Below are positions 55,299 through 64,000 of a stretch of 64,000 nucleotides of DNA, in pieces. Location: positions 178,072-242,071 of the forward strand of contig CADEFU010000007.1 in assembly GCA_902826695.1 (NCBI GenBank), written 5' to 3'. How positions within the stretch are numbered: the first letter of the stretch is position 1; every line of letters starts with the position of its first letter. The notes under the pieces were generated by a model. It was given only the letters and a program-made list of their open reading frames with translations, did no database searches and had not been told where the DNA came from. The position numbers were made by a program, and so were the translations under genes. The DNA is from an uncultured Alphaproteobacteria bacterium (GTDB lineage Bacteria; Pseudomonadota; Alphaproteobacteria; Micropepsales; Micropepsaceae).

Positions 55299-56426
55299 AT
55301 GCCTGTGCTGCAGTATCTGACGACCACGCATTTCGATTTCGGTGCCGTAAAGGTGCTGGCGGGCGAGCTCGCGCGACTTGGCGTCAAGAAACCGCTGATC
55401 GCGACCGACAAGGGCGTCGTTGCGGCGGGGTTGATCGAGCAGGTGCTGCATCCGATCACGCCGAAGCCCAACTGGCCCGTGTTCGACGAGACGCCGGGCA
55501 ACCCGACCGAAGAGGCGACGCTGAAGGCGTTTGCGCTCTACAAGTCCGAAGGCTGCGACGGCGTCGTGTGCGTCGGCGGCGGCTCGGCGATGGATTTGGG
55601 TAAGGCGGTGGCACTGCTGGCCGTTTCGGGCGAGCCGCTCGCGCAATTCGATCCGATGAAAGGCGGCGCGAAGAACATCAAGGGTGTGGCGCCGGTGATC
55701 GCGATCCCGACGACGGCAGGTACGGGCTCGGAAGTCTCCGTCGGCTTCGTCATCATCATGAACTCAGGTCAGAAGATGACGTTCGCCAATCCGCAGATCA
55801 TCCCGAAGATCGCGATCTGCGATCCGGAGCTGACGCTGGGCTTGCCGCCGCTGCTCACCGCCGCGACCGGTATGGACGCGATGACCCATTGCATCGAGGC
55901 TGTGCTGACGCCGACCGTCAATCCGCCGGCCGAAGGCGTGGGCTACGACGGGCTGTGGCGCTCGTGGCGCTGGATCCGCCAAGCGGTGCAGAACCCGAAG
56001 GATCGCGACGCGCGCTGGCACATGATGATGGCCTCGACCGAGGGCGCGATGGCGTTCGTGAAGGGCTTGGGCGCCGTGCACGCGATGAGCCACGCGGCGG
56101 GGCGTCTGCCCGACCTCAAACTGCATCACGGCACGCTGAACGCGGTGTTCCTGCCGACGGTGCTACGCTATCACGACGGCCACGCGGCGGAGAAGTACGA
56201 GCGCCTGCGCTCGTCCATGGGCCTCAACCCCAACGCGGATTTGGCGAAGGCGATCGAAGGTTTGAACGCGGAGATCGGGCTGCCAAAGGGCTTGGGCGCG
56301 ATGGGCCTGACCCAGAGCCGTATTCCCGACCTCATCCCCTACGCGATCGGCGACCTCGCAAACTTCGGCAACCCGCGCAAGGCGGGCCCGGACGACTACG
56401 CAGCGATGTTCATGGCGGCGATGTAG
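55299..56426 (+). CDS. Iron-containing alcohol dehydrogenase
   Basis: A group III alcohol dehydrogenase of 375 residues. NAD-binding VGGGSAMDLGKAVALL and IPTTAGTGSEVS, and the metal-binding histidines in HAMSHAAGRLPDLKLHHGT, are all seen. The natural substrate is unknown. Its start is 139 bases from the divergent FGGY kinase. Confidence 0.92.
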   Translation: MPVLQYLTTTHFDFGAVKVLAGELARLGVKKPLIATDKGVVAAGLIEQVLHPITPKPNWPVFDETPGNPTEEATLKAFALYKSEGCDGVVCVGGGSAMDLGKAVALLAVSGEPLAQFDPMKGGAKNIKGVAPVIAIPTTAGTGSEVSVGFVIIMNSGQKMTFANPQIIPKIAICDPELTLGLPPLLTAATGMDAMTHCIEAVLTPTVNPPAEGVGYDGLWRSWRWIRQAVQNPKDRDARWHMMMASTEGAMAFVKGLGAVHAMSHAAGRLPDLKLHHGTLNAVFLPTVLRYHDGHAAEKYERLRSSMGLNPNADLAKAIEGLNAEIGLPKGLGAMGLTQSRIPDLIPYAIGDLANFGNPRKAGPDDYAAMFMAAM

Positions 56427-56446
56427 CCTCCTTGGAGCACGCAACG

Positions 56447-56875
56447 ATGAACAATCATCCTATTCCGGCGGGAACGCTGCAACATACGCTTGGCCAGCAT
56501 CGCGTTGTGCTGATGGAGGGCGGGCGCGCGACGATCGAATACGATGCGGGCATGCACATGTGCCACTCGCGCGGCGTCGTTCAGGGCGGCTTTATCAGCG
56601 GCTGGATCGACGCGGCGATGGCGCATGCGGTGATCAGCCTGACCGGCCGCGAAATGTCGCCGATGTCGCTCGAGATAAAGGTCAGCTATTTCGCGCCCGC
56701 GCGGCCCGGCCGGCTGATCGCCGAAGGGTGGGTCGAGCGGCGGGGCAAGTCGACCTGCTTTACCGAGGGCGTGCTGAAGGACACCAAAGGTGCGGTGCTC
56801 GCCAAAGCGAGTTCGACGATCCGTCTCGTGCCGCTGACCAAGGTCGAAGCAGACGCTCGTGCCGCTCTGACCTAG
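56447..56875 (+). CDS. PaaI-type hotdog thioesterase
   Basis: A 142-residue hotdog-fold protein. The catalytic-loop pattern RGVVQGGFISGWIDAAMAHA and the strand pair SLEIKVSYFAPARPGRLIAE match acyl-CoA thioesterases of the PaaI group. It starts 20 bases after the alcohol dehydrogenase stop, so the two are probably co-transcribed. Confidence 0.87.
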   Translation: MNNHPIPAGTLQHTLGQHRVVLMEGGRATIEYDAGMHMCHSRGVVQGGFISGWIDAAMAHAVISLTGREMSPMSLEIKVSYFAPARPGRLIAEGWVERRGKSTCFTEGVLKDTKGAVLAKASSTIRLVPLTKVEADARAALT

Positions 56876-56914
56876 CGCCTGGGCTATTGTCGGCACCGAC
56901 GAGAGTCACGACAG

Positions 56915-57352
56915 CTATTTCGTAGGCAAGTCGCCTTTCGGCCATGAGCCCTTAAGCGCGCAAAGCTTTTTGCCGAACATGTTGGTCACGCCGCCCATAA
57001 CGGGTTCGGCCAACGAACTCGGCTTTGCCCGCCAGTCGGCGGTGACCTTTCGGCCTTCCTTCTTCGTGGACGTGGCTACGTAAAACACGCTGTCGCCGGA
57101 GCAGTCGAATGCCCAAAGGTGGCGCGAGGTATCGACGCCCGCCTTTGCGGTTTCCGGCTTCACATAGATCATCGTCGCAGCGATGAAGCCGGTCGCACTG
57201 TCTTCCATACCGCTATCGACGTCGAACATGTGGAACGTGCCGTCTTTCGCGAAGGGATCGTTAGGGTCGATCTTCAACCACTTCTCGGCGGCCGCGGGCA
57301 GCGCCAGTGCGAACGACACGGCGGCGAGTGCGGTAGTGAGAAAGAGTTTCAT
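56915..57352 (-). CDS. Secreted protein, possibly adhesin E-like
   Basis: A 145-residue protein with a signal peptide (MKLFLTTALAAVSFALALPA). The pattern WLKIDPNDPF, TFHMFDVDSGM, then AATMIYVKPE and LWAFDCSGDS resembles the surface-adhesin E-like domain of small periplasmic proteins; this is a weak similarity. Two cysteines (FDCSG and KLCALKG) may pair. The ATG at 57352 begins the signal peptide. Confidence 0.68.
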   Translation of the reverse strand: MKLFLTTALAAVSFALALPAAAEKWLKIDPNDPFAKDGTFHMFDVDSGMEDSATGFIAATMIYVKPETAKAGVDTSRHLWAFDCSGDSVFYVATSTKKEGRKVTADWRAKPSSLAEPVMGGVTNMFGKKLCALKGSWPKGDLPTK

Positions 57353-57430
57353 CGGCAGCACCTCTCAAGGCTTGAGTCTCTATGAGACACACTAAGCCCA
57401 ATGCCCCCGGTTGCCTAATGCCCGGCGACA

Positions 57431-57457
57431 CCCGGCGCGCATCACAAGCGCGCCGGG
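57431..57457 (-). terminator. Hairpin downstream of the outer-membrane protein gene
   Basis: CCCGGCGCGC pairs perfectly with GCGCGCCGGG around a seven-base loop, 12 bases past the stop of the gene at 57470. No T-tract follows, so termination is likely but not certain. Confidence 0.5.
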
Positions 57458-57469
57458 CCTCAAAGCCGA

Positions 57470-58162
57470 TCAGTTCAAATGAAAGTTCACGCCGAACTGG
57501 ACGAGCAGGTTGAGGTCATGCTCCACGGGCGTCGTCACGGTGCCGAACACCGGAACGGTGCCCGTATAGTCCTGGTTGCCGAAGTCGCCGGCCATCACTT
57601 CGGTCTTGATCGACCACTTCGGTGCGATCTTGTACTCGATCCCGCCGCCGGCAACCCAGCCCATAAACGTTTCGCTCGAGCGCACGTCGAATGCACCGGT
57701 GACGGCACAGACGCCGAACGGCGCCCCCACGGGGCAAGTCGAACCTTGCTCCAACGAGTCCCACGCAAGACCGCCGGTCGCATAGATCAACGCGCCGGGC
57801 GACAACGCATAACCCAGACGCGCCCTCAGCGTGCCGGCCGTATCGATCGCGCCGTCTTCCGTCAGGAAGTTGCCGTCGCGGATGAAGTCATCGATCTCGC
57901 CGAACGAGATGTCGCCTTCGATGCCGAACACCCACTTCGGCGACAGGTGAAAGTTGAACCCCGCCTGAAAGCCGATGAGCGCGCCGTCAAGCGATTGCTC
58001 GGGCGTTGCCGGGTTCGCATAAGAAGTGCCCGACTCCAAGTAGCTGCCGTGAAGGCCGACATAAAACCCATGCCAGCCGCCGTCCGTGCCGTCGGCTTGC
58101 GCCGGCGAAACCACAGTGAAACAAGCGGCCAAAGCCGCCGCTGCCAGTAGCGCTTTCTTCAT
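57470..58162 (-). CDS. Outer-membrane beta-barrel protein (Omp25/immunogenic type)
   Basis: A 230-residue protein with a signal peptide (MKKALLAAAALAACFTVVSP) and an eight-stranded barrel pattern: GWHGFYVGLHGSYLESGTSY, LIGFQAGFNFHLSPKWVFGI, LRARLGYALSPGALIYATGG, VGGG-like turns and a terminal strand ending VNFHLN. This is the usual layout of the alphaproteobacterial OmpA-like porin family (for example Omp25). Confidence 0.88.
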   Translation of the reverse strand: MKKALLAAAALAACFTVVSPAQADGTDGGWHGFYVGLHGSYLESGTSYANPATPEQSLDGALIGFQAGFNFHLSPKWVFGIEGDISFGEIDDFIRDGNFLTEDGAIDTAGTLRARLGYALSPGALIYATGGLAWDSLEQGSTCPVGAPFGVCAVTGAFDVRSSETFMGWVAGGGIEYKIAPKWSIKTEVMAGDFGNQDYTGTVPVFGTVTTPVEHDLNLLVQFGVNFHLN

Positions 58163-58421
58163 TTTCTAATTCCCCCACACGCGAAGCCGCACGATGGGCT
58201 TCGTCACGCGCAGAAGATTAACGCGTGCGCGCGCGCCTGGCTGATCACGAAGGCGACTGTGTTGCGCATAAGCCGGCTTTCGAGAATCGGCTGTGGTGAG
58301 GGCGCACCGCTTTTCGCACGATCCAATGTGAGCGCGACTTCGGATTCAACAAATAGCGTGAACCGTCCGCACAACGACCACACGAACCGATCGGGCAGAA
58401 CTAGTCATTTATGCGGTGACA

Positions 58422-60533
58422 CTATCCAAACGGAAACGCCGGCTTGCCCACGAACGTTGGCCCGACCAGCTCCGGCGACTGTCCGGGCGTCCAAGCGCGC
58501 AGCGTAAACTTCGCGCGGCGGACCACCGGTGCACCCTTCGGTCCCATGTCGCGCTCCGGGTTCGCCACCGTGACGAGATGCGTCTCGGCGCGTCCGACGT
58601 TGAGGCTCATCACACCGTAGCCGTTTGCGTTCGTATCGACATAGGTGAGTCCCGGATTCACGCTCCCGTTCCACCACAAGTCGGAGATCCAACTCGACCC
58701 CGTCCACGAGCGGGCAATCGCAGTGTTCACACCGCCGATCAGCGCCAAGTTGAAGTTCTCGACGACTTCATCGCCGCTTTGATAGGTGACGACGCTGTGA
58801 AAGACGGAGCTTGAACGGGACGCGCGCTCCGCCCCGGTGAACACCGGCTCCGAAGAAATGCCGGCACAGGCGAATTCGACCGCAACGGCGCTCGGCGCTT
58901 CTTTGTCCAGATCGTCCATCAGATAGCCGGCCATGTGCATATGATGATCGCCCGCGCACGCGATCACGTTGCTCACGCCATAGTCGCGGATGAACTCCAT
59001 CAGCTCGGTGCGTTCCGACGGATAGCCGTTCCACCCATCGATCCCGAGCATGGCATTCTTGGTGCCGGAGAAGATGATACTCCCAAGGTCGAGCCGCACG
59101 GGCAGGGCAGGGAACGCGTTCGCCCAGATCTTCCAGCGCGCATCCGACGCCTTCAGCACTTCCTTGAACCATGCCTTCTGTTCGGGTCCCAGAACCGAGC
59201 CCCGCGGCATCAACCGGCGCGGGTTCACGACCTCGGTGTCCGGCAGCATCGACGGCGGATCGCCGTCGTTTGCCGTCTTGCCCAAGTCCATCACCTTCAC
59301 ATGCTCGATCGCGGGCAGCGCTTGCCCTTCGATCTTCGGCGGCTTGGGTGCCGGCGACTTGTAGGACCGGTTGTCGGTCAAAATGATCTCGGCCGTCTTG
59401 CCCCACCGAAGCGTGCGATAAACGGTAAGCGACGCCAGCGCCGCGAGATTGTCTTCGTTCTGATCGACCCAGCTTTGCTGCGGTCCCGCGTAGGGCGTGT
59501 TCTCCACCGCCGCGAACTTGAAGTCGCGTGCCTGATTGGCGACAGCGTTTGGCCTCTCCGCGCTACCCGCACCCGGCATCCCGCCAAGCAACGCTGGAAT
59601 GTACTCGAACCACGCTTGGTTGGCCGCAACCTTTCGCTTTTGCGCCGGCACGCCGCCATTGTCGAAGTACGTATCGTGCGACTGCCAGCTGTCGTTCGTA
59701 AACTCGTGATCGTCCCAGATGCTCACGAACGGCCAGCGCGCGCGCGCCGCCTGCAAGTTCGCGTCCGACAAGTACTGCCGGTACAAAAAGCGATAGTCGG
59801 CGAGCGTCACTGCATTCGTCGCCCCCGGGTTCTTGTTCCAGCTCGTCGACGGCCAAGGCTTCGACCCATCCGGAAACTTCGGCATCAGCCGCCCGCGCCG
59901 GTTCGGGTCGTTGAGCCACTTCGGATTGGTCAAATCGGCATCCCACCGGTCGCCGCGCACTTCGTAGATGAAGTCGCCCAGGAACAACACGAAGTCGAGC
60001 TGCTGCTCTGTCGGTGCCGCGTGGTCGTCCGCCAGCAACCGCGCCCACGCGCCGTAGTACGCCTGCTCGTAGTTCTGGCACGCCGCAAAGGCAAAACGTG
60101 CAGGCCGTTCAACGTTCGGATCCGGCGCCGTGCGCGTGCGCCCGAGCCGCGATTGATCGCCCCCCGCCAGGAAGCGGTAGAAATAGGTGCTATCCGGCTC
60201 AAGCCCTTGCACGACCAGCCGCAGCGTATGATCGCTCGCCGGCGTCGCGACCAGCGTTTCGTCGAGCACGATCTCGCTGAACTCCGGCTTGCGCGAGATC
60301 TGCACCCGCACGTCCACCCGGTCGACATTTCCTTCCAGCGACTCCACCCGCGTCCACAGCACCACACCGTCCGGCTGCGGATCGCCCGATGCCACACCGT
60401 GCGGAAATCTGTAACGGCCCGTCGTCAGTGAGCGCGGCTGCGCGGCTGCGAACGGCGCCCCCGCCGCAGCCACAAACGTACCCGCAAACCCGGCAAGCGA
60501 CTTCAGAACGGCACGGCGACTAAATTGGGTCAT
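58422..60533 (-). CDS. phoD: PhoD-type alkaline phosphatase, Tat-exported
   Basis: A phosphatase/phosphodiesterase of 703 residues. The twin-arginine signal SRRAVLKSLAGFAGTFVA is followed by the family start FPHGVASGDPQPDGVVLWTR, and the metal-binding segments LFLGDFIYE, SIWDDHEFTNDSW and CAGDHHMHMAG are intact. It releases phosphate from phosphodiesters in the periplasm. The C-terminus is longer than in the Bacillus enzyme. No Pho box is recognised upstream. Confidence 0.92.
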   Translation of the reverse strand: MTQFSRRAVLKSLAGFAGTFVAAAGAPFAAAQPRSLTTGRYRFPHGVASGDPQPDGVVLWTRVESLEGNVDRVDVRVQISRKPEFSEIVLDETLVATPASDHTLRLVVQGLEPDSTYFYRFLAGGDQSRLGRTRTAPDPNVERPARFAFAACQNYEQAYYGAWARLLADDHAAPTEQQLDFVLFLGDFIYEVRGDRWDADLTNPKWLNDPNRRGRLMPKFPDGSKPWPSTSWNKNPGATNAVTLADYRFLYRQYLSDANLQAARARWPFVSIWDDHEFTNDSWQSHDTYFDNGGVPAQKRKVAANQAWFEYIPALLGGMPGAGSAERPNAVANQARDFKFAAVENTPYAGPQQSWVDQNEDNLAALASLTVYRTLRWGKTAEIILTDNRSYKSPAPKPPKIEGQALPAIEHVKVMDLGKTANDGDPPSMLPDTEVVNPRRLMPRGSVLGPEQKAWFKEVLKASDARWKIWANAFPALPVRLDLGSIIFSGTKNAMLGIDGWNGYPSERTELMEFIRDYGVSNVIACAGDHHMHMAGYLMDDLDKEAPSAVAVEFACAGISSEPVFTGAERASRSSSVFHSVVTYQSGDEVVENFNLALIGGVNTAIARSWTGSSWISDLWWNGSVNPGLTYVDTNANGYGVMSLNVGRAETHLVTVANPERDMGPKGAPVVRRAKFTLRAWTPGQSPELVGPTFVGKPAFPFG

Positions 60534-60716
60534 GACGAACTGACAAAGTTGTGAACCTGAATCAAACCGACGCTAGCCCATTCCCAACGCCAAGGGTGAG
60601 TGCGCCCGTGCCAATACACAGGGGACTGGGGCATTCTCGTCATAGGACGAGAGCGCCCTGTCGGCTAGCGTCGCGCCCGTTTTGCAGGGCTGCGCGGCGA
60701 ATCTTGAGGCATTGAA

Positions 60717-61613
60717 ATGAGCAAACTCCCGATCATGGCTACAGTGTCGCGGGCCTACGGATTTCTGCTGGGCGAGTTCGGCACGATTATCCGCCTCGTC
60801 TGGGCACCTCTGCTGATCGGCGTTGTGTTGTCGTTCAACTTTTCTGGCGCGGCCTTGGACGCGGCGATCAAGGGAGACGAAGCCGCTCTCGCCGGTCAGA
60901 CACCGGGGCAAGTACTGATATCCATCGTCGCGGGTCTGGGCAGCGTCATGGCGCTCGTCGCCCTCTTGCGCGTCGTGATCTTCGGCGACCGTGCGCCGGG
61001 CCTATGGGTCTACCTCTGGCTGGGTCAGGCCGAACTGCGCCTCGTCGTGGTCGCGTTGCTGCTGTTCGTAGCGGCGATCGCAGCCGGCCTTGCGGCTGCC
61101 ATCGTGCTTTCATTTCTCGCGGTGCTCGCAAACGCGGTGCCGGGGATGGGTCTGTTGCTCACCGCAATAGTTCTGGTGGGGATCCCGGCTTTGCTGATCT
61201 GGGCAGCCGCGCGCCTAAGCCTCGTGCCCTCTGTCGTGGTCGCTGAGAACAATCTGGGCGTCGAGCGGTCGTGGCAGCTGATGGGCGGCAACGCACTGGC
61301 GATGATCGCCGTGGCATTGCTCACGTTCGGACCCTTCACCATCGTTTCCGGACTCGTGTACGGCGCGATCATGGGCGCCGACACCTCGGCACTTCCCAGC
61401 TTCGAGAGCCTGGCAAAGATGTCCGCGGAGGAGCTCAGGCAAGTGCTCCGGGAGTACATGGTCGTGCAATACCGCGCCATGCGTGCCCACTGGGTCGAAC
61501 TTCACGTCCTGAACTTCGTCAGCGGCGTGATCACGACCGCTCTGTCAGCCGGCGCCTTCGGCAGCGCCTACAACACGATCGTGGCTGACCCCCAGGCGCA
61601 GCGAGAGGTCTGA
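60717..61613 (+). CDS. Multi-pass membrane protein, tandem copy 1
   Basis: A 298-residue membrane protein with about six helices. It begins LPIMATVSRAYGFLLGEF and contains a repeated family segment, VVVAENNLGVERSWQLMGGN, near residue 175. The pattern resembles uncharacterised proteins related to the membrane domain of glycerophosphodiesterases. GAGG lies eight bases before the ATG. It is followed after three bases by a paralogue, so the two are co-transcribed. Confidence 0.8.
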   Translation: MSKLPIMATVSRAYGFLLGEFGTIIRLVWAPLLIGVVLSFNFSGAALDAAIKGDEAALAGQTPGQVLISIVAGLGSVMALVALLRVVIFGDRAPGLWVYLWLGQAELRLVVVALLLFVAAIAAGLAAAIVLSFLAVLANAVPGMGLLLTAIVLVGIPALLIWAAARLSLVPSVVVAENNLGVERSWQLMGGNALAMIAVALLTFGPFTIVSGLVYGAIMGADTSALPSFESLAKMSAEELRQVLREYMVVQYRAMRAHWVELHVLNFVSGVITTALSAGAFGSAYNTIVADPQAQREV

Positions 61614-61616
61614 GAG

Positions 61617-62558
61617 ATGAACAAGCTTCCGGTATTCAGCACGATTGGCCAGACGTTCGGATTCGTTGTCGAGCGGCGCTTCTTCACGCTCCTGCGGCTG
61701 GTCTGGTTTCCGGCGTTGATAACGATGATCGTGTCGCTGCTGCCGGCACTCTATCTGTTTGCGAAGTATGGGAGGTTGCCCGAGAAGATCCAGCATCGCG
61801 TAGCCGGTGCAAGCGTTGAGTATCACAACATCGAAGACCCGGTCCTAACCGGACTCGAAACTTTGGATTTCGTTTCTCAGCTGGTTCTGGGTTCGATCAT
61901 CGCGGTCTCGATTCATCGCTTAATCATTCTCGACGACCGCAGGCCTGGCACTTTCTTCTATCTCCGTCTGAGCAAACAAGAAGTGCTCTACGTCATCGGC
62001 TGGATCATCTACTTCGTCGCGCTCATGCTGACCCTCATTCCCTTCTTTGGGTATCTGCTCTACGGCGGGTGGCAACAGTTGGAAGCTGCAGGCTTCGACG
62101 AAAGAGTGTCCACCGCGTTCGTACGGTCGGCGTTTCAAGATCCGCTCACGTTCGTTGCGCTTGGCCTCACCGTCTCTTTGGCGGTGGGCGTTCTCGTGCG
62201 GCTCAGCCTGACTTTCCCTATCATCGTGGCTGAAAACCGCGCATCCTTTGCGCGCTCCTGGGCGCTGACGCGCGGGAACTTCTGGCGCCTTGTCATCTTC
62301 TGGATCTTGTTCGCTATCCTGGCGGCGATCTTGCTGACATTCCTGCTCGCCGTCACGGCCGCGGCGGTTGCCGCGATCGTGGGCTCGGTCGTGCTCGGAG
62401 GACAAGCGATCGGCGCTCTGGGCGTGCTTGTGTTCCTAGTGCCGGCCGCTGTGGCGTTCCTGGTTTACTTCGTTCTCGCCGTCACGCTGTTCGTGGCAGC
62501 GCTATCGTTTACCTACCAAGCGCTAACGGACTACGGCCCGCCGGAGAGTGCGTCGTAA
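61617..62558 (+). CDS. Multi-pass membrane protein, tandem copy 2
   Basis: A 313-residue paralogue of the preceding gene: it begins LPVFSTIGQTFGFVVERRFF and has the matching segment IIVAENRASFARSWALTRGN near residue 200. About six membrane helices. Its ribosome-binding site GAGAGG lies in the last codons of copy 1. It converges with the FecR-domain gene ten bases away. Confidence 0.8.
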   Translation: MNKLPVFSTIGQTFGFVVERRFFTLLRLVWFPALITMIVSLLPALYLFAKYGRLPEKIQHRVAGASVEYHNIEDPVLTGLETLDFVSQLVLGSIIAVSIHRLIILDDRRPGTFFYLRLSKQEVLYVIGWIIYFVALMLTLIPFFGYLLYGGWQQLEAAGFDERVSTAFVRSAFQDPLTFVALGLTVSLAVGVLVRLSLTFPIIVAENRASFARSWALTRGNFWRLVIFWILFAILAAILLTFLLAVTAAAVAAIVGSVVLGGQAIGALGVLVFLVPAAVAFLVYFVLAVTLFVAALSFTYQALTDYGPPESAS

Positions 62559-62568
62559 GCCACTGCCG

Positions 62569-63249
62569 CTAGAACGGATTTGGAATACCCGGCAAGCCTG
62601 GAAGCGACGGAACGCGCAGCTTCGAGCGGATCTCACTCAGGCCACGCTCGATCGCCTCGTCTTTGGACTTGTGAATGAAGTCGCGGATGGCGCTGAAGAC
62701 GCCGTTCTCATCCGCGATTACCGATTGGCCGGCCAGGATGTCGAGTGCTTGGCTCGTCACGTTCGACACGATGTTCGCCGCACCCGAGATCGTGGACAGT
62801 TCCGTCGACCCGTCTTCGTAGACGTCGATCTTGAGTTCCGTCCCGCGAATGCCGATCACGACCGTCGGCGTTTTGATCCGCATATTCTTCTCCGGCATCT
62901 GCCCAGAGATGAACCGGAACGCGCCCTTGGCCAACGTCACCGCCGACTTGCTCGCAGCACCAGCGAACACGTACTCGTCCACCACCGCGTTCGCATTCGC
63001 GCCGAGCGTCAGCTTCGATGCATCGACGAACCTGACGGCGGCCCCGCTCTCGTCCCCCGTCTCCAGCCGTTGATTGCGGAAGATCGCCGAAGCCTGCGCC
63101 AGCTCGACCCGCGAAGCGCCCGTCTGCGTCCCCCACACGTCGTTGACGACGGTCTCCGCCGCACCGATCCCGTCGGCGGCAATCGCCGGCGCGCCGAGCG
63201 CGATCGAAGCGGTGGCCAGCATCAAAGCATCGCGACGCGTGAGCTTCAT
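62569..63249 (-). CDS. FecR-domain protein
   Basis: A 226-residue protein with a twin-arginine-like signal (KLTRRDALMLATASIALGAP) and a FecR domain: LETGDESGAAVRFVDASKLT, the strand repeat KGAFRFISGQMPEKNMRIKT and TPTVVIGIRGTELKIDVYED. It lacks the anti-sigma N-terminal region of true FecR, so it is one of the stand-alone secreted FecR proteins. The proline-rich end LPGLPGIPNPF is unusual. Confidence 0.83.
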   Translation of the reverse strand: MKLTRRDALMLATASIALGAPAIAADGIGAAETVVNDVWGTQTGASRVELAQASAIFRNQRLETGDESGAAVRFVDASKLTLGANANAVVDEYVFAGAASKSAVTLAKGAFRFISGQMPEKNMRIKTPTVVIGIRGTELKIDVYEDGSTELSTISGAANIVSNVTSQALDILAGQSVIADENGVFSAIRDFIHKSKDEAIERGLSEIRSKLRVPSLPGLPGIPNPF

Positions 63250-63365
63250 GGAATCCGTCCTCGAATTGGTCACGGCCGATTGGAGCGGACCATTCAGCGG
63301 GCCGCAAGCGGTCTGGACCTGAAAGCCGTCACACTGTAGCTGGAAAGTGTGCGACGCACCGGAAC

Positions 63366-63761
63366 TCACCGGCGCGCACGAATGTCCTTGTAGGCGGCTG
63401 CAATGAGCGCTGTCACCGCGTCCTCGTTGGTGTCGCCGCCCGGCCGCAACTTCACGTGGCGCATCCGCTTGCCGGAGCCTGCGAGCACTCCGGCCGGATC
63501 GGGCAGGGCTGCGCCGAAGAAGAAGCCGACATTCACGTGCGCGCGAAACGCGTTGACGTAGCCGAACGCCGCTTCGCCCACGCAGGCGGTTGGATGCCCG
63601 TCATGCAAAAGCTCCCGCACGTCGCGCCCGCAAGCCCGCATCCGCTCGAACCACAAGCGCGCCAGATTGCGCATGAGGTCGTCGCCGTCGCCGAACCACG
63701 CTTCGACGGCCGGGTCGCGTTTGACGGCGTTGGAGAAGAGGAACAACGCGTCCGGTTCCAT
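63366..63761 (-). CDS. DUF1801-domain protein
   Basis: A 131-residue protein of the DUF1801 family, small alpha/beta proteins of unknown function. Typical parts are LLHDGHPTACVGEAAFGYVN and HVNVGFFFGAALPDPAGVL, ending in KRMRHVKLR. It stands five bases after uvrA on the same strand and is probably co-transcribed with it. Confidence 0.82.
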   Translation of the reverse strand: MEPDALFLFSNAVKRDPAVEAWFGDGDDLMRNLARLWFERMRACGRDVRELLHDGHPTACVGEAAFGYVNAFRAHVNVGFFFGAALPDPAGVLAGSGKRMRHVKLRPGGDTNEDAVTALIAAAYKDIRARR

Positions 63762-63766
63762 CGCCG

Positions 63767-64000
63767 CTACTCGGCGGCCCGCACGCGCTTTTGCTTCGGC
63801 TGCGCCATCTCGGCCTTAGCCCCACCGCGCTTGAACAGCGGCTTCAAGAACTGGCCGGTATAGGAGCGCGCAACCTTCGCCACGTCTTCCGGCGTGCCGG
63901 AGGCCACGATTTCGCCGCCGCCATCGCCGCCTTCGGGGCCGAGGTCGATGATCCAGTCGGCGGTCTTGATGACTTCGAGATTGTGCTCGATCACGACGAC
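63767..64000 (-). CDS. uvrA: Excinuclease ABC subunit A, 3' end (partial)
   Basis: Only the last 77 codons lie in the window; the gene continues beyond position 64000. The C-terminal ATPase signature [20 protein letters not shown] followed by [20 protein letters not shown] is diagnostic for UvrA, the damage-recognition subunit of nucleotide excision repair. It ends in a lysine-rich tail. Confidence 0.95.
   Translation of the reverse strand, partial: VVVIEHNLEVIKTADWIIDLGPEGGDGGGEIVASGTPEDVAKVARSYTGQFLKPLFKRGGAKAEMAQPKQKRVRAAE

Overview
The window is GC-rich, densely coded chromosomal DNA of an alphaproteobacterium. Supporting this are the yajC-secD block followed by a squalene/phytoene-synthase family gene, the efp/epmA/epmB cluster, a coenzyme-B12-dependent ribonucleotide reductase, TrmFO, a YghU-type transferase, and a promoter region dense in GANTC (the CcrM methylation motif). 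I do not assign a genus. No phage, transposase, plasmid gene or CRISPR array was seen.

Layout. 0-10 kb: speD, a DUF815 ATPase, yajC-secD (secF is not next to it), a PuuD-like membrane protein, a squalene/phytoene-synthase family protein and nrdJ. 10-20 kb: an SPFH/prohibitin-like protein, a secreted M16 peptidase, the EF-P module (epmB and epmA overlapping, divergent from efp), a nitronate monooxygenase, a DUF433/DUF5615 toxin-antitoxin pair and ppk2. 20-34 kb: a Baeyer-Villiger-type monooxygenase, an AidB-like acyl-CoA dehydrogenase, lipB, a siroheme/APS-reductase pair, mgtE overlapping an isovaleryl-CoA dehydrogenase gene, tRNA-Leu(GAG), a GDPD phosphodiesterase, bfd-bfr and yghU. 34-44 kb: two paralogous envelope proteins on either side of a metallo-beta-lactamase-fold hydrolase, trmFO, a secreted SFPD-repeat protein, two tandem amidases, a CARDB protein and a 42-residue basic protein.

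44.4-53.5 kb holds the most unusual feature: 17 consecutive same-strand paralogues of about 155-196 residues. Each opens with a near-constant start (MTLEELYYISQ plus one membrane helix), then a divergent helical domain with a PG...WW signature. Fourteen of the sixteen gene junctions are four-base ATGA stop/start overlaps. The last gene is a frame-shifted mosaic. The array looks like one very long translationally coupled transcript that grew by recombination between the repeated 5' blocks. Its function is unknown.

53.6-64 kb: an FGGY sugar kinase divergent from an iron-type alcohol dehydrogenase and a hotdog thioesterase, secreted and outer-membrane proteins, a Tat-exported PhoD-type phosphatase, two tandem multi-pass membrane paralogues, a FecR-domain protein, a DUF1801 protein and the 3' end of uvrA, which runs off the window.
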